Under the pieces are notes generated by a model, which was given only the letters and a program-made list of their open reading frames with translations, was not told where the DNA came from and did not search any database. A stretch of DNA of 16,285 bases from CAYNFH01 sp964396385 (GTDB lineage Bacteria > Armatimonadota > Chthonomonadetes > Chthonomonadales > CAJBBX01), in assembly GCA_964396385.1 (NCBI GenBank), contig CAYNFH010000156.1, positions 1 to 16,285 of the forward strand, written 5' to 3'. Position 1 is the stretch's first letter, and every line of letters starts with the position of its first letter. Below are positions 5,753-13,169 of the stretch, in pieces. The translations under genes and the position numbers were made by a program.

Positions 5753-6907
5753 ATGAAGTCGCGCGCACTCACAGAAGCGAACGTAAACCACGGTCACGCT
5801 CTGGGGCAGAGCGAGGAGCGTTTCCGCCTGCTGGTGGAGAGCGTTAAAGATTACGCAATCTTCATGCTGGACACGCAGGGCTATATCGTGAGCTGGAATG
5901 AGGGCGCTCGGCGCCTCAAGGGGTATCAGGACGAGGAGATCATCGGCCAGCACTTTTCCATCTTCTACGACCGCGCGGAGGTGGAACGCGGCAAGCCGCA
6001 GATGGAGCTGGAGGTAGCGACGCGGACCGGCGTCTACGAAGAGGAGGGCTGGCGCATCCGCAAGGATGGCTCGCGCTTCTGGGCGAACGTAGTGATTACC
6101 GCCCTCCGGAGTCCAGACGGCAGCCTGACTGGCTTCGGCAAGGTCACCCGCGACATGACGGAGCGGATGCGCGCGGAGCGCATGCTCGCGGACCGCACCG
6201 CCGAGCTGGAGGCGACCGTGCAGGAGATAGAGGCGTTCAGTTACACCGTCTCGCACGACCTGCGCGCTCCGCTCCGCGCCATCGATGGGTTCAGTCTGGC
6301 GCTCCTGGAGGATTACGGCGACAAGCTGGACAAGGAGGGCCAGCACTACTTGAAGCGGCTGCGCGCCGCCAGCCAGCGCATGGGGTTGCTGATCGACAGC
6401 CTCCTGGAGCTATCGCGCCTCACCCGCGCGGAGAAGCACGACGAGGATGTAGATCTCAGCGCCATCGCCCGGCTCGTTGCGCAGACGCTCACGGAGGCGG
6501 AGCCCGGTCGCAGTGTCCAATGGATCATCCAGGACGGTGTCCATGCAAGGGGAGACCAGCGGCTGCTGCACGTAGCCCTCCAGAACCTGCTGGGCAACGC
6601 CTGGAAGTTCACCTCCAGGCGGAAGCTGGCGAAGATAGAGTTCGGCGTAACACGTAAAGGAGAAGGTAAATCGTACTTTGTCCGCGACAACGGCGCCGGG
6701 TTCGACATGGAGTATGCGGATAAGCTCTTCCGCACGTTCCAGCGCCTGCATGATGAGACGGAGTTCACTGGCACGGGCGTAGGGCTCGCCACCGTCAACC
6801 GCATCGTGGCCCGGCACGGCGGCCGCATCTGGGCCGATGCCGCGCCGGACGTGGGGGCGACCTTCTACTTTACGCTCGGAAACGCGGAGCAGAGCTATGG
6901 TAAATAA
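5753..6907 (+). CDS. PAS-domain sensor histidine kinase, cytoplasmic
   Basis: The 384-residue protein has one PAS domain (about 20-140, with WNEGARRLKGY and a PAC-type end FGKVTRDMTER), then a coiled linker, a HisKA dimerisation domain and an ATPase domain. The phosphoacceptor is H168 in YTVSHDLRAPLRAIDGF, the form typical of phytochrome-type kinases. The N box is NLLGNAWKF (278-286), the G1 box DNGAGFD (312-318) and the G2 box GTGVGLA. There are no membrane segments and no GAF or PHY domains, so a ligand or redox signal sensed by PAS is more likely than light. The next gene is an Rcp1-like receiver whose start overlaps this stop by 11 bases, a strong sign of a cognate pair. I choose ATG 5753; GTG 5738 is in frame but less likely. 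Confidence 0.92.
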   Translation: MKSRALTEANVNHGHALGQSEERFRLLVESVKDYAIFMLDTQGYIVSWNEGARRLKGYQDEEIIGQHFSIFYDRAEVERGKPQMELEVATRTGVYEEEGWRIRKDGSRFWANVVITALRSPDGSLTGFGKVTRDMTERMRAERMLADRTAELEATVQEIEAFSYTVSHDLRAPLRAIDGFSLALLEDYGDKLDKEGQHYLKRLRAASQRMGLLIDSLLELSRLTRAEKHDEDVDLSAIARLVAQTLTEAEPGRSVQWIIQDGVHARGDQRLLHVALQNLLGNAWKFTSRRKLAKIEFGVTRKGEGKSYFVRDNGAGFDMEYADKLFRTFQRLHDETEFTGTGVGLATVNRIVARHGGRIWADAAPDVGATFYFTLGNAEQSYGK

Positions 6908-7349
6908 GACCATCCTTCTGGTAGAGGATAGCGAGGACGACGCTCTGCTTGCTCAGCGCGCCCTCCGCCGGACCGGAGTCGAGGTCGACATCGTCACCGT
7001 AACGAGCGGCAAGGAGGCTCTGGACTTCCTGCGCGGTGAGGGCGCCCACAGGCACCGCGCATCCGCTTCCCTGCCGGACGTGGTCCTGCTGGATCTCAAG
7101 ATGCCCAAGATGGGTGGGCTGGACGTGCTGCGGCGCATCCGCTCGGAGCCGCGGACGCGCCTGCTGCCCGTGGTGGTGCTCACCTCCTCCGTAGAGGAGA
7201 AGGACCTCATAGACAGCTATAGCCTGGGCGCCAACAGCTACGTGCGCAAGCCCATCGACTACACCCTCTTTATGGATGCGGCCCGCCAGATCACCGCGTA
7301 CTGGCTGACGCTCAATGAGGCGGCGCCGCCTGAGGCGCTTCGCTCATGA
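6897..7349 (+). CDS. Rcp1-like stand-alone response regulator
   Basis: A single receiver domain of 150 residues. The acidic pocket is in LLVEDSEDD (7-15), the phosphoacceptor is D66 in VVLLDLKMPKMGG, the switch Thr is T96 in VVVLTSS and the conserved Lys is K118 in YVRKPID. The spacing and the LGANSYVRKPID end are characteristic of Rcp1-type regulators that partner phytochrome-like kinases. It has no output domain, so it must act by protein contact or pass phosphate on. The ATG at 6897 lies inside the end of the kinase gene with GGAG eight bases upstream, and the TGA overlaps the next ATG (ATGA). All three genes should be translated together. Confidence 0.93.
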   Translation: MVNKTILLVEDSEDDALLAQRALRRTGVEVDIVTVTSGKEALDFLRGEGAHRHRASASLPDVVLLDLKMPKMGGLDVLRRIRSEPRTRLLPVVVLTSSVEEKDLIDSYSLGANSYVRKPIDYTLFMDAARQITAYWLTLNEAAPPEALRS

Positions 7350-8401
7350 CAGAGAGGCCCCTTCGGCTCCTGATCATCGAAGATAACCAAGACGACGCCC
7401 TTTTCATCGCGCAGGCCCTTCGCCGCGCCGGGCATGCGGCCGAGTACACCCGCGTCCAAACCCGCGCCGACATGGAGAAAGCCCTGGACCAGGGGGAGTG
7501 GGACGCCATTCTCTCAGACTACACGATGCCGCGGTTCCGCGCTCCCGAGGCGTTGAAGGTCCTCCATGAGAGGCGGCTTGACATCCCCTTCATTGTGGTG
7601 TCCGGCTCCATCGGCGAGACTACCGCCGTGGACCTGATGCGGTCCGGTGCGCACGACTACCTGCTCAAGGACAATCTCACACGCCTCGCCCCCGTCATCC
7701 TGCGGGAGATCCAGGAGGCGGAGCACCGAAGGAAGCGCCGCGCCGCGGAGGAGGAGCTTCGGGCCAACCAGGCTCGTATCGCCGCCCTTAACGAGCAGCT
7801 CCGGCGCGCGATGATAGAGACCCACCACCGCGTGAAGAACAACCTTCAGGTGCTCGCCGCCATGCTGGAGATGGAGCGCATCCAGTACCCGGAGGCCATT
7901 CCTTCTGCGGACATCGAGCGGCTGGAGAGCCATGTCCGCACCATGGCCATCATCCACGACATCCTGACCCGTGAGGCCACTACCGATAGCTTTGCGGAGA
8001 AGCTCTGCGTCCGGGACGTGCTGGATCAGCTTCTTCCCCTCATGGAGCAGACCGGCGGCCGGTCCATAGAGCGGAAACTGGAGAAGGTGCATTTGACCAC
8101 TCGCCAGGCGACCGCGCTGGCCATGATCGCTAATGAGCTGGTGAGCAACGCCCTCAAGCACACTAGCTCGGTCGTCCGGGTGGAGCTATCGCGCCGCGGG
8201 GACCAGTTCATCCTCACCGTAGAGGACAACGGCGCCGGCTTCCCGGAAGGCCCGACGCCCGGGGACGCCCCGCCAACCTCTGGGCTCGGCCTGGTAGAGC
8301 ACCTGGTTCAGTGGGACCTGGAGGGCAGCATCCAGTACGGCGCCGCGGACGGCGGCGGCGCTCGCGTCACCATCATCGCCCCTACTGAGCAGAGTGGGTA
8401 A
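7346..8401 (+). CDS. Receiver-HisKA_2 hybrid histidine kinase
   Basis: The 351-residue protein starts with a receiver domain: acidic pocket IIEDNQDD at 10-17, phosphoacceptor D58 in AILSDYTMP, and K108 in YLLKDN. A charged coiled coil (about 120-158) leads to a HisKA_2 domain with ETHHRVKNNLQVL, where H161 is the expected phosphoacceptor. An ATPase domain follows with ANELVSNALKH (262-272), DNGAGFP (294-300) and SGLGLVEHL. HisKA_2 kinases often sit downstream of receivers in multistep relays, so the Rcp1-like protein or the PAS kinase may feed this one. It overlaps the preceding gene by four bases. There is no membrane segment. Direction of phosphate flow, or phosphatase activity, cannot be read from sequence. 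Confidence 0.92.
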   Translation: MTERPLRLLIIEDNQDDALFIAQALRRAGHAAEYTRVQTRADMEKALDQGEWDAILSDYTMPRFRAPEALKVLHERRLDIPFIVVSGSIGETTAVDLMRSGAHDYLLKDNLTRLAPVILREIQEAEHRRKRRAAEEELRANQARIAALNEQLRRAMIETHHRVKNNLQVLAAMLEMERIQYPEAIPSADIERLESHVRTMAIIHDILTREATTDSFAEKLCVRDVLDQLLPLMEQTGGRSIERKLEKVHLTTRQATALAMIANELVSNALKHTSSVVRVELSRRGDQFILTVEDNGAGFPEGPTPGDAPPTSGLGLVEHLVQWDLEGSIQYGAADGGGARVTIIAPTEQSG

Positions 8402-8402
8402 T

Positions 8403-8491
8403 GCGAGGAAGGAGTAATGGAGTGATGGAGTGTTATCCCGGATCCGGATTCCGGAGCCCATCACTCCACGACTCCACTACTCCATTGATCC
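8403..8491. repeat. Inverted octamer arrays forming a long hairpin
   Basis: Left arm: GGAGTAAT, GGAGTGAT, GGAGTGTT (8411-8434), with a degenerate unit just before. Right arm, read on the minus strand: GGAGTGAT, GGAGTCGT, GGAGTAGT (8460-8483) and a degenerate GGATCAAT. The period is exactly eight in both arms. Folded, 20 of 24 positions of the good units pair, enclosing 25 bases that contain the palindrome CCGGATCCGG. It begins two bases after the HisKA_2 kinase stop codon and separates that gene from the last receiver. Confidence 0.8.
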
Positions 8492-8512
8492 ATACTACAG
8501 GCAAACAAGCGG

Positions 8513-8521
8513 TAATATACT
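8513..8521 (+). promoter_or_regulatory. Weak candidate promoter for the last receiver gene
   Basis: TAATATACT contains two overlapping -10-like hexamers (TAATAT, TATACT) in the only A/T-rich patch between the octamer hairpin and the receiver gene. No good -35 or TGN is present, so this is a guess supported mainly by position. Confidence 0.25.
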
Positions 8522-8597
8522 GTCGTCGCGCCGGCAGGACATCGAAAGACAAAGTGGCACGACAGATGGGCCGCAAAATGTGTGAAGGGGAATCGCC

Positions 8598-9083
8598 ATG
8601 ATCCTGCACTTTCCGTCCTGCTACCGGTTCGCGCCTCCACCACCTCCTCCGCAGCCTGACCCGCCCTCCGGCCCTGGCAAGCCAGCGGCGCAGCCAGCCT
8701 CGAAGATCCTCTCCGGAAAGCGCATTGTCATTATAGAGGATGAGGGCGTCACCCAGATGCAGCTTCGCATGATTCTGACCCGGGCGGGGCTTCGTGTGAT
8801 CGGCGCCGCCTCCCGCGGCGAGGATGCGGTGGACTTGGTGCTCAAGGAGCGACCGGATCTGGTGCTCATGGACATTAAGATGCCCGGCCAGATCGATGGC
8901 CTGGAAGCCGCCCGGCAGATCCTGGCGCAGCACCACGTCTGCATTGTCATGCTCACCGCCTACGATACGCATCGAGCCGAGGCGGCCCAGATCGGCGCGT
9001 GCGGCTACGTGATCAAGCCCGTCAACAGCGCGTCCCTCGTCCCGGAGCTGGAGCGCGCCTTCACCGCGTTCAACCCACACTAG
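8598..9083 (+). CDS. Stand-alone response regulator with proline-rich N-terminus
   Basis: The 161-residue protein has an unusual N-terminal tail of about 40 residues with six consecutive prolines (13-18) and further PP pairs, then one receiver domain. The acidic pocket is in IVIIEDEG, the phosphoacceptor is D92 in LVLMDIKMPG, T120 follows in VMLTAY, and K140 lies in YVIKPVN. This receiver type (IEDE..., DIKMPGQIDG) is commonly found next to HisKA_2 kinases, which fits the gene just upstream. There is no DNA-binding, ANTAR or enzymatic output domain. The start is supported by AAGGGG seven bases before the ATG. The tail could be a flexible docking segment, and its proline run should need elongation factor P for smooth translation. 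A later start inside the tail is possible but would lack this binding site. Confidence 0.9.
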   Translation: MILHFPSCYRFAPPPPPPQPDPPSGPGKPAAQPASKILSGKRIVIIEDEGVTQMQLRMILTRAGLRVIGAASRGEDAVDLVLKERPDLVLMDIKMPGQIDGLEAARQILAQHHVCIVMLTAYDTHRAEAAQIGACGYVIKPVNSASLVPELERAFTAFNPH

Positions 9084-9109
9084 GTTACAGGGAACAGGTT
9101 ACAGGTTGC
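9082..9109. repeat. Heptamer tandem array (AGGTTAC, four units)
   Basis: AGGTTAC, AGGGAAC, AGGTTAC, AGGTTGC with an exact seven-base period. It fills the gap between two convergent genes: it starts within the receiver stop codon (TAG, 9081-9083) and contains the stop codon of the DUF3592-like gene (TAA on the minus strand, 9099-9101), whose last residues are encoded by the repeat. It does not form a good hairpin. Confidence 0.8.
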
Positions 9110-9509
9110 GGAGAGACCGGTACGCGAAGGAAACGCACAGTACGGCGGCAAGGATGGCTGCCGTGATTATCAAGGCGTTACACTGCTCGTACTGGGTGGA
9201 CTGATAGCACCGCGACATTCGGGGCGAATCCGGCAGATATGTCACCTGGATCCGATCCCTCACGCGCACGGTCTCGAAGAACCCTGGGTCGACCTCGCAC
9301 ACGCCAAAGTATGTTATGGCTCCAGCGCGATAGGAGTAGCACAGCTCCCGGCGCAGGTGCCACCGAGTGTCATTCCGCAGCTTCGCGGTAATGGTCCCGG
9401 CAGTTGTCACTCCTCGCGTGTCCAGCGCGCGCTGCTGTTGAAATAGGTATGTGCCCCATGCGAATACGGCCAGGATGACCGGCCCGTACCGCAGCAGGTC
9501 CTTCCACAT
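9099..9509 (-). CDS. DUF3592-like membrane protein
   Basis: A 136-residue protein with a hydrophobic segment at about 8-24 and another at about 111-130, enclosing a small beta-rich domain. The core pattern (TTAGTITAK, then CYSYRAGAITYFGVCEVD, then VRDRIQVTYLPDSPRMS) is that of DUF3592 proteins, whose function is unknown. Three Cys in the loop domain could form disulfides if it faces the periplasm. Its ATG follows directly on the TAG of the WD40-caspase gene, with no spacer, so translation is probably coupled and it belongs to the same operon. It is the last gene before a convergent junction filled by a heptamer array. Confidence 0.8.
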   Translation of the reverse strand: MWKDLLRYGPVILAVFAWGTYLFQQQRALDTRGVTTAGTITAKLRNDTRWHLRRELCYSYRAGAITYFGVCEVDPGFFETVRVRDRIQVTYLPDSPRMSRCYQSTQYEQCNALIITAAILAAVLCVSFAYRSLRNL

Positions 9510-12500
9510 CTACCGTACCTTGGCCACGGGAACGTCAACGCTTGCGCCCGGTGGCCGGTAGATGTTGGGCGTCTGATGTACCTCCGGCCCTTTCACCTGG
9601 CTCACCAGCCGGGGCACCTCCCGGTGAAGGTAGAGCGCGAGGGCGTCCAGCATAATAATGCCGCCCGACTCTATCACCCGGGGCACACTGCCATTCAGCG
9701 CCTCGAGCGCAGCGTAGGTAAAGGCGCCGTGCCGCCACGCCGGGTCCTCCCAGCTCTCCTCCTGATCCGTGGAGGCGGTGAGCGTGAGGATGCTGCTCTC
9801 TACCAGCGCCCGCCGTGCCTCGTTGGCGGCGTACGCCCGGGAAACCTCAAAATCCACGCCGCCTGAGAAGCAGTGGTCCAGCATCAGGACCACGTCCTTG
9901 CCGCGCAGGCCGCGCAGGCGCTCCGCGATGTCCACCCACCGGATTCCGCTCGCCGCCAGCCTGGAAAGCTGCGCGTCGCACGGGGCGAAGTAGAAGGACG
10001 CGTCCTCGGCTCCGCGTGACGCAGAGGCGGTGACGTCGCTGCCCCGGAAGCCGTGGCTCGAGACGAAGAGGATGGCGCTGTCCTCCGATCCCATTGTCTC
10101 CAGCCAGGAGATGCCGTTCAGCACTGCCTGTCTGGTTGCACTGCGGTTGAGCAGCGTGCGTACTTCCACGGAGTCGTAGAGCTTGCCCCGTTGTCCCTGG
10201 TAGAAGCTGGCGAGCGCGGTCGCGTCCGCGTCGGCGTAGCTCAGCTTCTCGATACCGGGGTCCGCGTAGTCTTTCACGCCGATACAGAGCACGTACAGCT
10301 TGCTGGGCTTGCGGGCGCCGGCGGGCGGCTCATACCGCACCGTGACGATGGCCGGGGAGCTCTCTCCCGCCTGGTTCGTCGCCACCACGGCAACCGAGTT
10401 GTCGCCCTGGGTCAGAGCAGCCGGCAGGATCCACTCGTTGGCCCGGCCGCTGGGCTTCGCCTCCACCAGCCTCCGGGAGCCCGCGGGGTGGTTCACCTGC
10501 ACGCGCACGGCGGTTGCCGCGTCGGCCCGGTCCACGTGGACGGTGAGGGTCACTTCCGCACGATCCGACTGGTAGCCCAGACCTTCCTTGCGGACTCCCG
10601 GGACCGGCCCCACCTCCATGATCTCCACGGCCGGAGCGCGCGCGACCTCCTGTTCGATGGAGAGGGTCGCCTCCGTCTGGTGGTGGGACTCCCGGTCCGC
10701 CATCTGCACGGCCCGGTTCACGTCCCCCGCCTCCACCACGTGGCGGATAACGTCCGGCCGGTAGAAGCGCTTGCGGAACTGGTAGGCAGTGTAGAAGTCG
10801 GCCGCTACGTCGTCTCCCCGGTTCACGTGCCAGCCGATGATGTCGTCTCCGGAGGGGGAGGCGGCGTAGAACCCTCTCGGGGTCCAGGCAATCCAGTGGC
10901 CATCGAGTGTCGCCACCAGGGAAAGGAGGGGCTCCACGTCCCCCCCGCGCTCCAGGCTCCAGATCCGCACCGTCTTGTCCTCGGAGGCGCTGGCCAGGAA
11001 ACGGCCGTCCGGCGACACGGAGAGGGCCCGCACCGCGCCGTCGTGCCCCACGAACCGCGCCCGAGAGCGCTTGCCCAGCCCGGCATCGTAGAGCCTCAGC
11101 TCGAACTCCGTGCCGACCACTACCTCCCGCCTTGGGGTCAGGATCGTCGCCCACGCCTCATCGTTCGGCATGGGCAGTGTGAGCTGTGATACCGTGCGCC
11201 CGTTTTCCTGGAGCTGCACGGTCCGGTGGTCCGGAGAGATGCCGACGGAGCGTCCACCGGTACTGGACGCACCGAACACCCAGGGCTCGTCCGGTCTGGG
11301 CGGTGGCCCGGGCACGCCTCGGTCTAACAGGAACGTATGGGTCAGCTCTTTCGGATCGCGCGGGTTGCTGCCCCACGCGATGCGCTTACCATCTTGCGAC
11401 CAGGCGACGCTAAAGGCGCTGGGCGCCGCCCCGCCGAACTGCCAGCGCTCCTCCAGCGTCACGGGATCCCAAACGTAGATGACACCCGCCCGGTCCGCGC
11501 TCGCCACCCAGCGACCGTCCGGCGACATGGCGACGGACTGGATGGCCGCCGAATGCCGGTCGAAGGAGCGGGCAACTGTGCCTTCCGCAAAGGACCATAC
11601 GCGTACCCGGAAGTCCGCGCTGCCGGCGCCGCTGCCTGTCACGAACCACGACTTGTCCGGGCTCACCGCCAGCGTCGTCACACTATCGTCCTGAGAAACC
11701 GCGTCCCGGAGGGGCTTGCCAGTCTCGGGATCCAGGAAATGCACCTTGCCCTCCCGGGTCCCGGCCAGGAGAGTGCGTCCGTCAGGCGCCCACGCAACGC
11801 AGAGGACGGGCGAGCCAAGCTTAATCGTGCGGACAAGGGGCTTCTTAGCCGCCCAGTCCCAGAACCGCACCGTTCCATCGTCGCCGCCGCTTGCCAGCCA
11901 CTTATCGTCGGCAGGACTGAAGACCACCTCGTTCACGCCGCCCTGGTGGCCCTTCAGCTCCTTCGGATCTTCGCGCTCGTAGAAGCTCCAGACCAGGACG
12001 AGAGAGTCGCGGCTCCCCGAGGCCAGCCGCTCGCCGCTGCGGTTGAAGGCCAGCGTGGTTACCACGCCGTGGTGCCATGTCTGGGGCTTGCGGGCAATCT
12101 TGCCGCTCACCAGGTTGAAGAAGCGGAAGGCCTGGAGGTAGCCCTCGCGGGAGGCGAAGTCCCGGTCGTCCGTGATCACCGCCTTGGGCATATCGCCTGC
12201 GACCGCGAGGGTCTTGTCGTTGGCCGCAGCGGCGAAGAGCTGGCCCCGCCGGTCCGCGGATATCTGCCCGCGCAGCGTGCGAACCTGCCGGCCCGTATCC
12301 AGGTCCCAGATGCGGGCGGCTTTGTCCTCCCCTACGGAGATGAGCCAGTTGTGGTCGCGATCGCCGGAGAACAGGACCTTGGTGACCCGGGCGGTGTGCC
12401 CTCCCGGCTCAATGCGGAGGATGGGCTGGTCATCCGCTCCGGCCCGCGCGGCGGCGAGCAGCAAGGAGATGGAGAGCGCCAGGATGGCGGGGAAGTCACG

Positions 12501-12512
12501 CCTGCAGATCAT
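9510..12512 (-). CDS. Exported WD40-repeat orthocaspase (peptidase C14 fusion)
   Basis: A 1000-residue protein. Residues 1-26 form a signal peptide (Arg-rich start, hydrophobic core, cut near AGA-DD). WD40 repeats follow, clearest at about 38-71, 148-177, 188-220, 234-262, 277-308, 319-350 and 489-520 (GHDGAVRALSVSPDG...VRIWSL), enough for one or two propellers. Residues 543-590 carry the WTPRGFYAASPSGDD, GWHVNRG and FRKRFYRPDVI motifs common in WD40-caspase proteins, and 650-730 resembles an Ig-like sheet. The caspase p20-like domain spans about 737-900, with H820 in VSSHGFRG and C881 in LDHCFSGG, so the Cys-His dyad is intact. Orthocaspases usually cut after Arg or Lys; the target is unknown. 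The gene lies four bases after the outer-membrane barrel gene. Confidence 0.93.
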   Translation of the reverse strand: MICRRDFPAILALSISLLLAAARAGADDQPILRIEPGGHTARVTKVLFSGDRDHNWLISVGEDKAARIWDLDTGRQVRTLRGQISADRRGQLFAAAANDKTLAVAGDMPKAVITDDRDFASREGYLQAFRFFNLVSGKIARKPQTWHHGVVTTLAFNRSGERLASGSRDSLVLVWSFYEREDPKELKGHQGGVNEVVFSPADDKWLASGGDDGTVRFWDWAAKKPLVRTIKLGSPVLCVAWAPDGRTLLAGTREGKVHFLDPETGKPLRDAVSQDDSVTTLAVSPDKSWFVTGSGAGSADFRVRVWSFAEGTVARSFDRHSAAIQSVAMSPDGRWVASADRAGVIYVWDPVTLEERWQFGGAAPSAFSVAWSQDGKRIAWGSNPRDPKELTHTFLLDRGVPGPPPRPDEPWVFGASSTGGRSVGISPDHRTVQLQENGRTVSQLTLPMPNDEAWATILTPRREVVVGTEFELRLYDAGLGKRSRARFVGHDGAVRALSVSPDGRFLASASEDKTVRIWSLERGGDVEPLLSLVATLDGHWIAWTPRGFYAASPSGDDIIGWHVNRGDDVAADFYTAYQFRKRFYRPDVIRHVVEAGDVNRAVQMADRESHHQTEATLSIEQEVARAPAVEIMEVGPVPGVRKEGLGYQSDRAEVTLTVHVDRADAATAVRVQVNHPAGSRRLVEAKPSGRANEWILPAALTQGDNSVAVVATNQAGESSPAIVTVRYEPPAGARKPSKLYVLCIGVKDYADPGIEKLSYADADATALASFYQGQRGKLYDSVEVRTLLNRSATRQAVLNGISWLETMGSEDSAILFVSSHGFRGSDVTASASRGAEDASFYFAPCDAQLSRLAASGIRWVDIAERLRGLRGKDVVLMLDHCFSGGVDFEVSRAYAANEARRALVESSILTLTASTDQEESWEDPAWRHGAFTYAALEALNGSVPRVIESGGIIMLDALALYLHREVPRLVSQVKGPEVHQTPNIYRPPGASVDVPVAKVR

Positions 12513-12516
12513 GGCT

Positions 12517-13143
12517 TTAGAACCGGAAGCCTGTTCCGATACCGATCCTGTCCTGGAAGCCGATGGGCGACCGGATGTGCCAGTAGGTTGCGTCCACGCT
12601 CCAGGCCCGCGTGATGCGGAACGAGAGCTGCCCGTACGCTGTGAACTGCGTGCCGTCGTCCTGGTACTTGTAGCCTCCGAGGCCGATCATCGCCTTGAAC
12701 GTGGAGAGCGACTTGCGCACCACCCGTGACGAAGTAATATCGTACAGCAGGAAGAAGTCGTAATCCTGGGTCCCGCGTGAGTTGAGGTAGCTCACCTGAA
12801 GGCCGACGGGGAGTCGCGGCAGGAAGTACTTCCCGTGCAACTCTATGATGTTGTCCGTGTTGTGCATCCAGTACCAGGCGCCGAATATGAGCGCGTCATC
12901 CGACTTGAAAGTGATTGCCCCGTCCGCGGCAAACAGGACGCCGTCGGAGAAGGCATTGAAGCCTCCCCCGGCGCCGGAGAAGCGGGCCAGTGGAAGGAAC
13001 TGTACAAATCCGGAGGTAGTCGTCTTTGCGCCGGTTACTTCCGCCTCCGGCTTGCCGGTCTGGCCAAACTGCGCGTACGCGGGTGCCGCCGCGAAAAAGA
13101 GAGCGAGCGCGGCTGTCTGATAGAGCCATGCAGTCCGTTTCAA
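12517..13143 (-). CDS. Small outer-membrane beta-barrel-like protein, unknown function
   Basis: The product is 208 residues when started at TTG 13143, which has AGGAGG six bases upstream and is followed by a textbook signal peptide (KRTAWLYQ, hydrophobic run, cut at AYA-QF after residue 24). The mature part is rich in alternating aromatic strands such as FGAWYWMHNT, FLLYDITSS and DATYWHIRSP, and ends in GTGFRF. A terminal Phe is the usual recognition signal for outer-membrane barrel assembly. I cannot assign a family; it could be a transporter-like barrel or a structural protein. It is the second gene of the operon, 26 bases after the lipoprotein gene and four before the WD40-caspase, which places the protease in an envelope context. 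In-frame codons upstream of the TTG encode no plausible extension. Confidence 0.8.
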   Translation of the reverse strand: MKRTAWLYQTAALALFFAAAPAYAQFGQTGKPEAEVTGAKTTTSGFVQFLPLARFSGAGGGFNAFSDGVLFAADGAITFKSDDALIFGAWYWMHNTDNIIELHGKYFLPRLPVGLQVSYLNSRGTQDYDFFLLYDITSSRVVRKSLSTFKAMIGLGGYKYQDDGTQFTAYGQLSFRITRAWSVDATYWHIRSPIGFQDRIGIGTGFRF

Positions 13144-13149
13144 CCAAGT

Positions 13150-13155
13150 CCTCCT
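13150..13155 (-). promoter_or_regulatory. Ribosome binding site supporting a TTG start
   Basis: AGGAGG on the minus strand, six bases before the TTG at 13143. It decides the start, since the signal peptide begins exactly there and no ATG or GTG is nearby in frame. Confidence 0.8.
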
Positions 13156-13169
13156 TCCGGGCAGCGGCT

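Noticed and set aside
5753..6907. Bacteriophytochrome photoreceptor
   Set aside because: The His box and the Rcp1-like partner recall phytochrome systems, but there is only one PAS domain and no GAF or PHY domain or chromophore Cys context.
9084..9110. Rho-independent terminator between convergent genes
   Set aside because: The sequence is directly, not invertedly, repeated and has no stem followed by a T-run on either strand.
10053..12614. Long open frames on the plus strand opposite the WD40-caspase gene
   Set aside because: They are rich in Arg, Gly, His and Pro, match no family, lack ribosome binding sites, and mirror high-GC codon bias of the real gene on the other strand.
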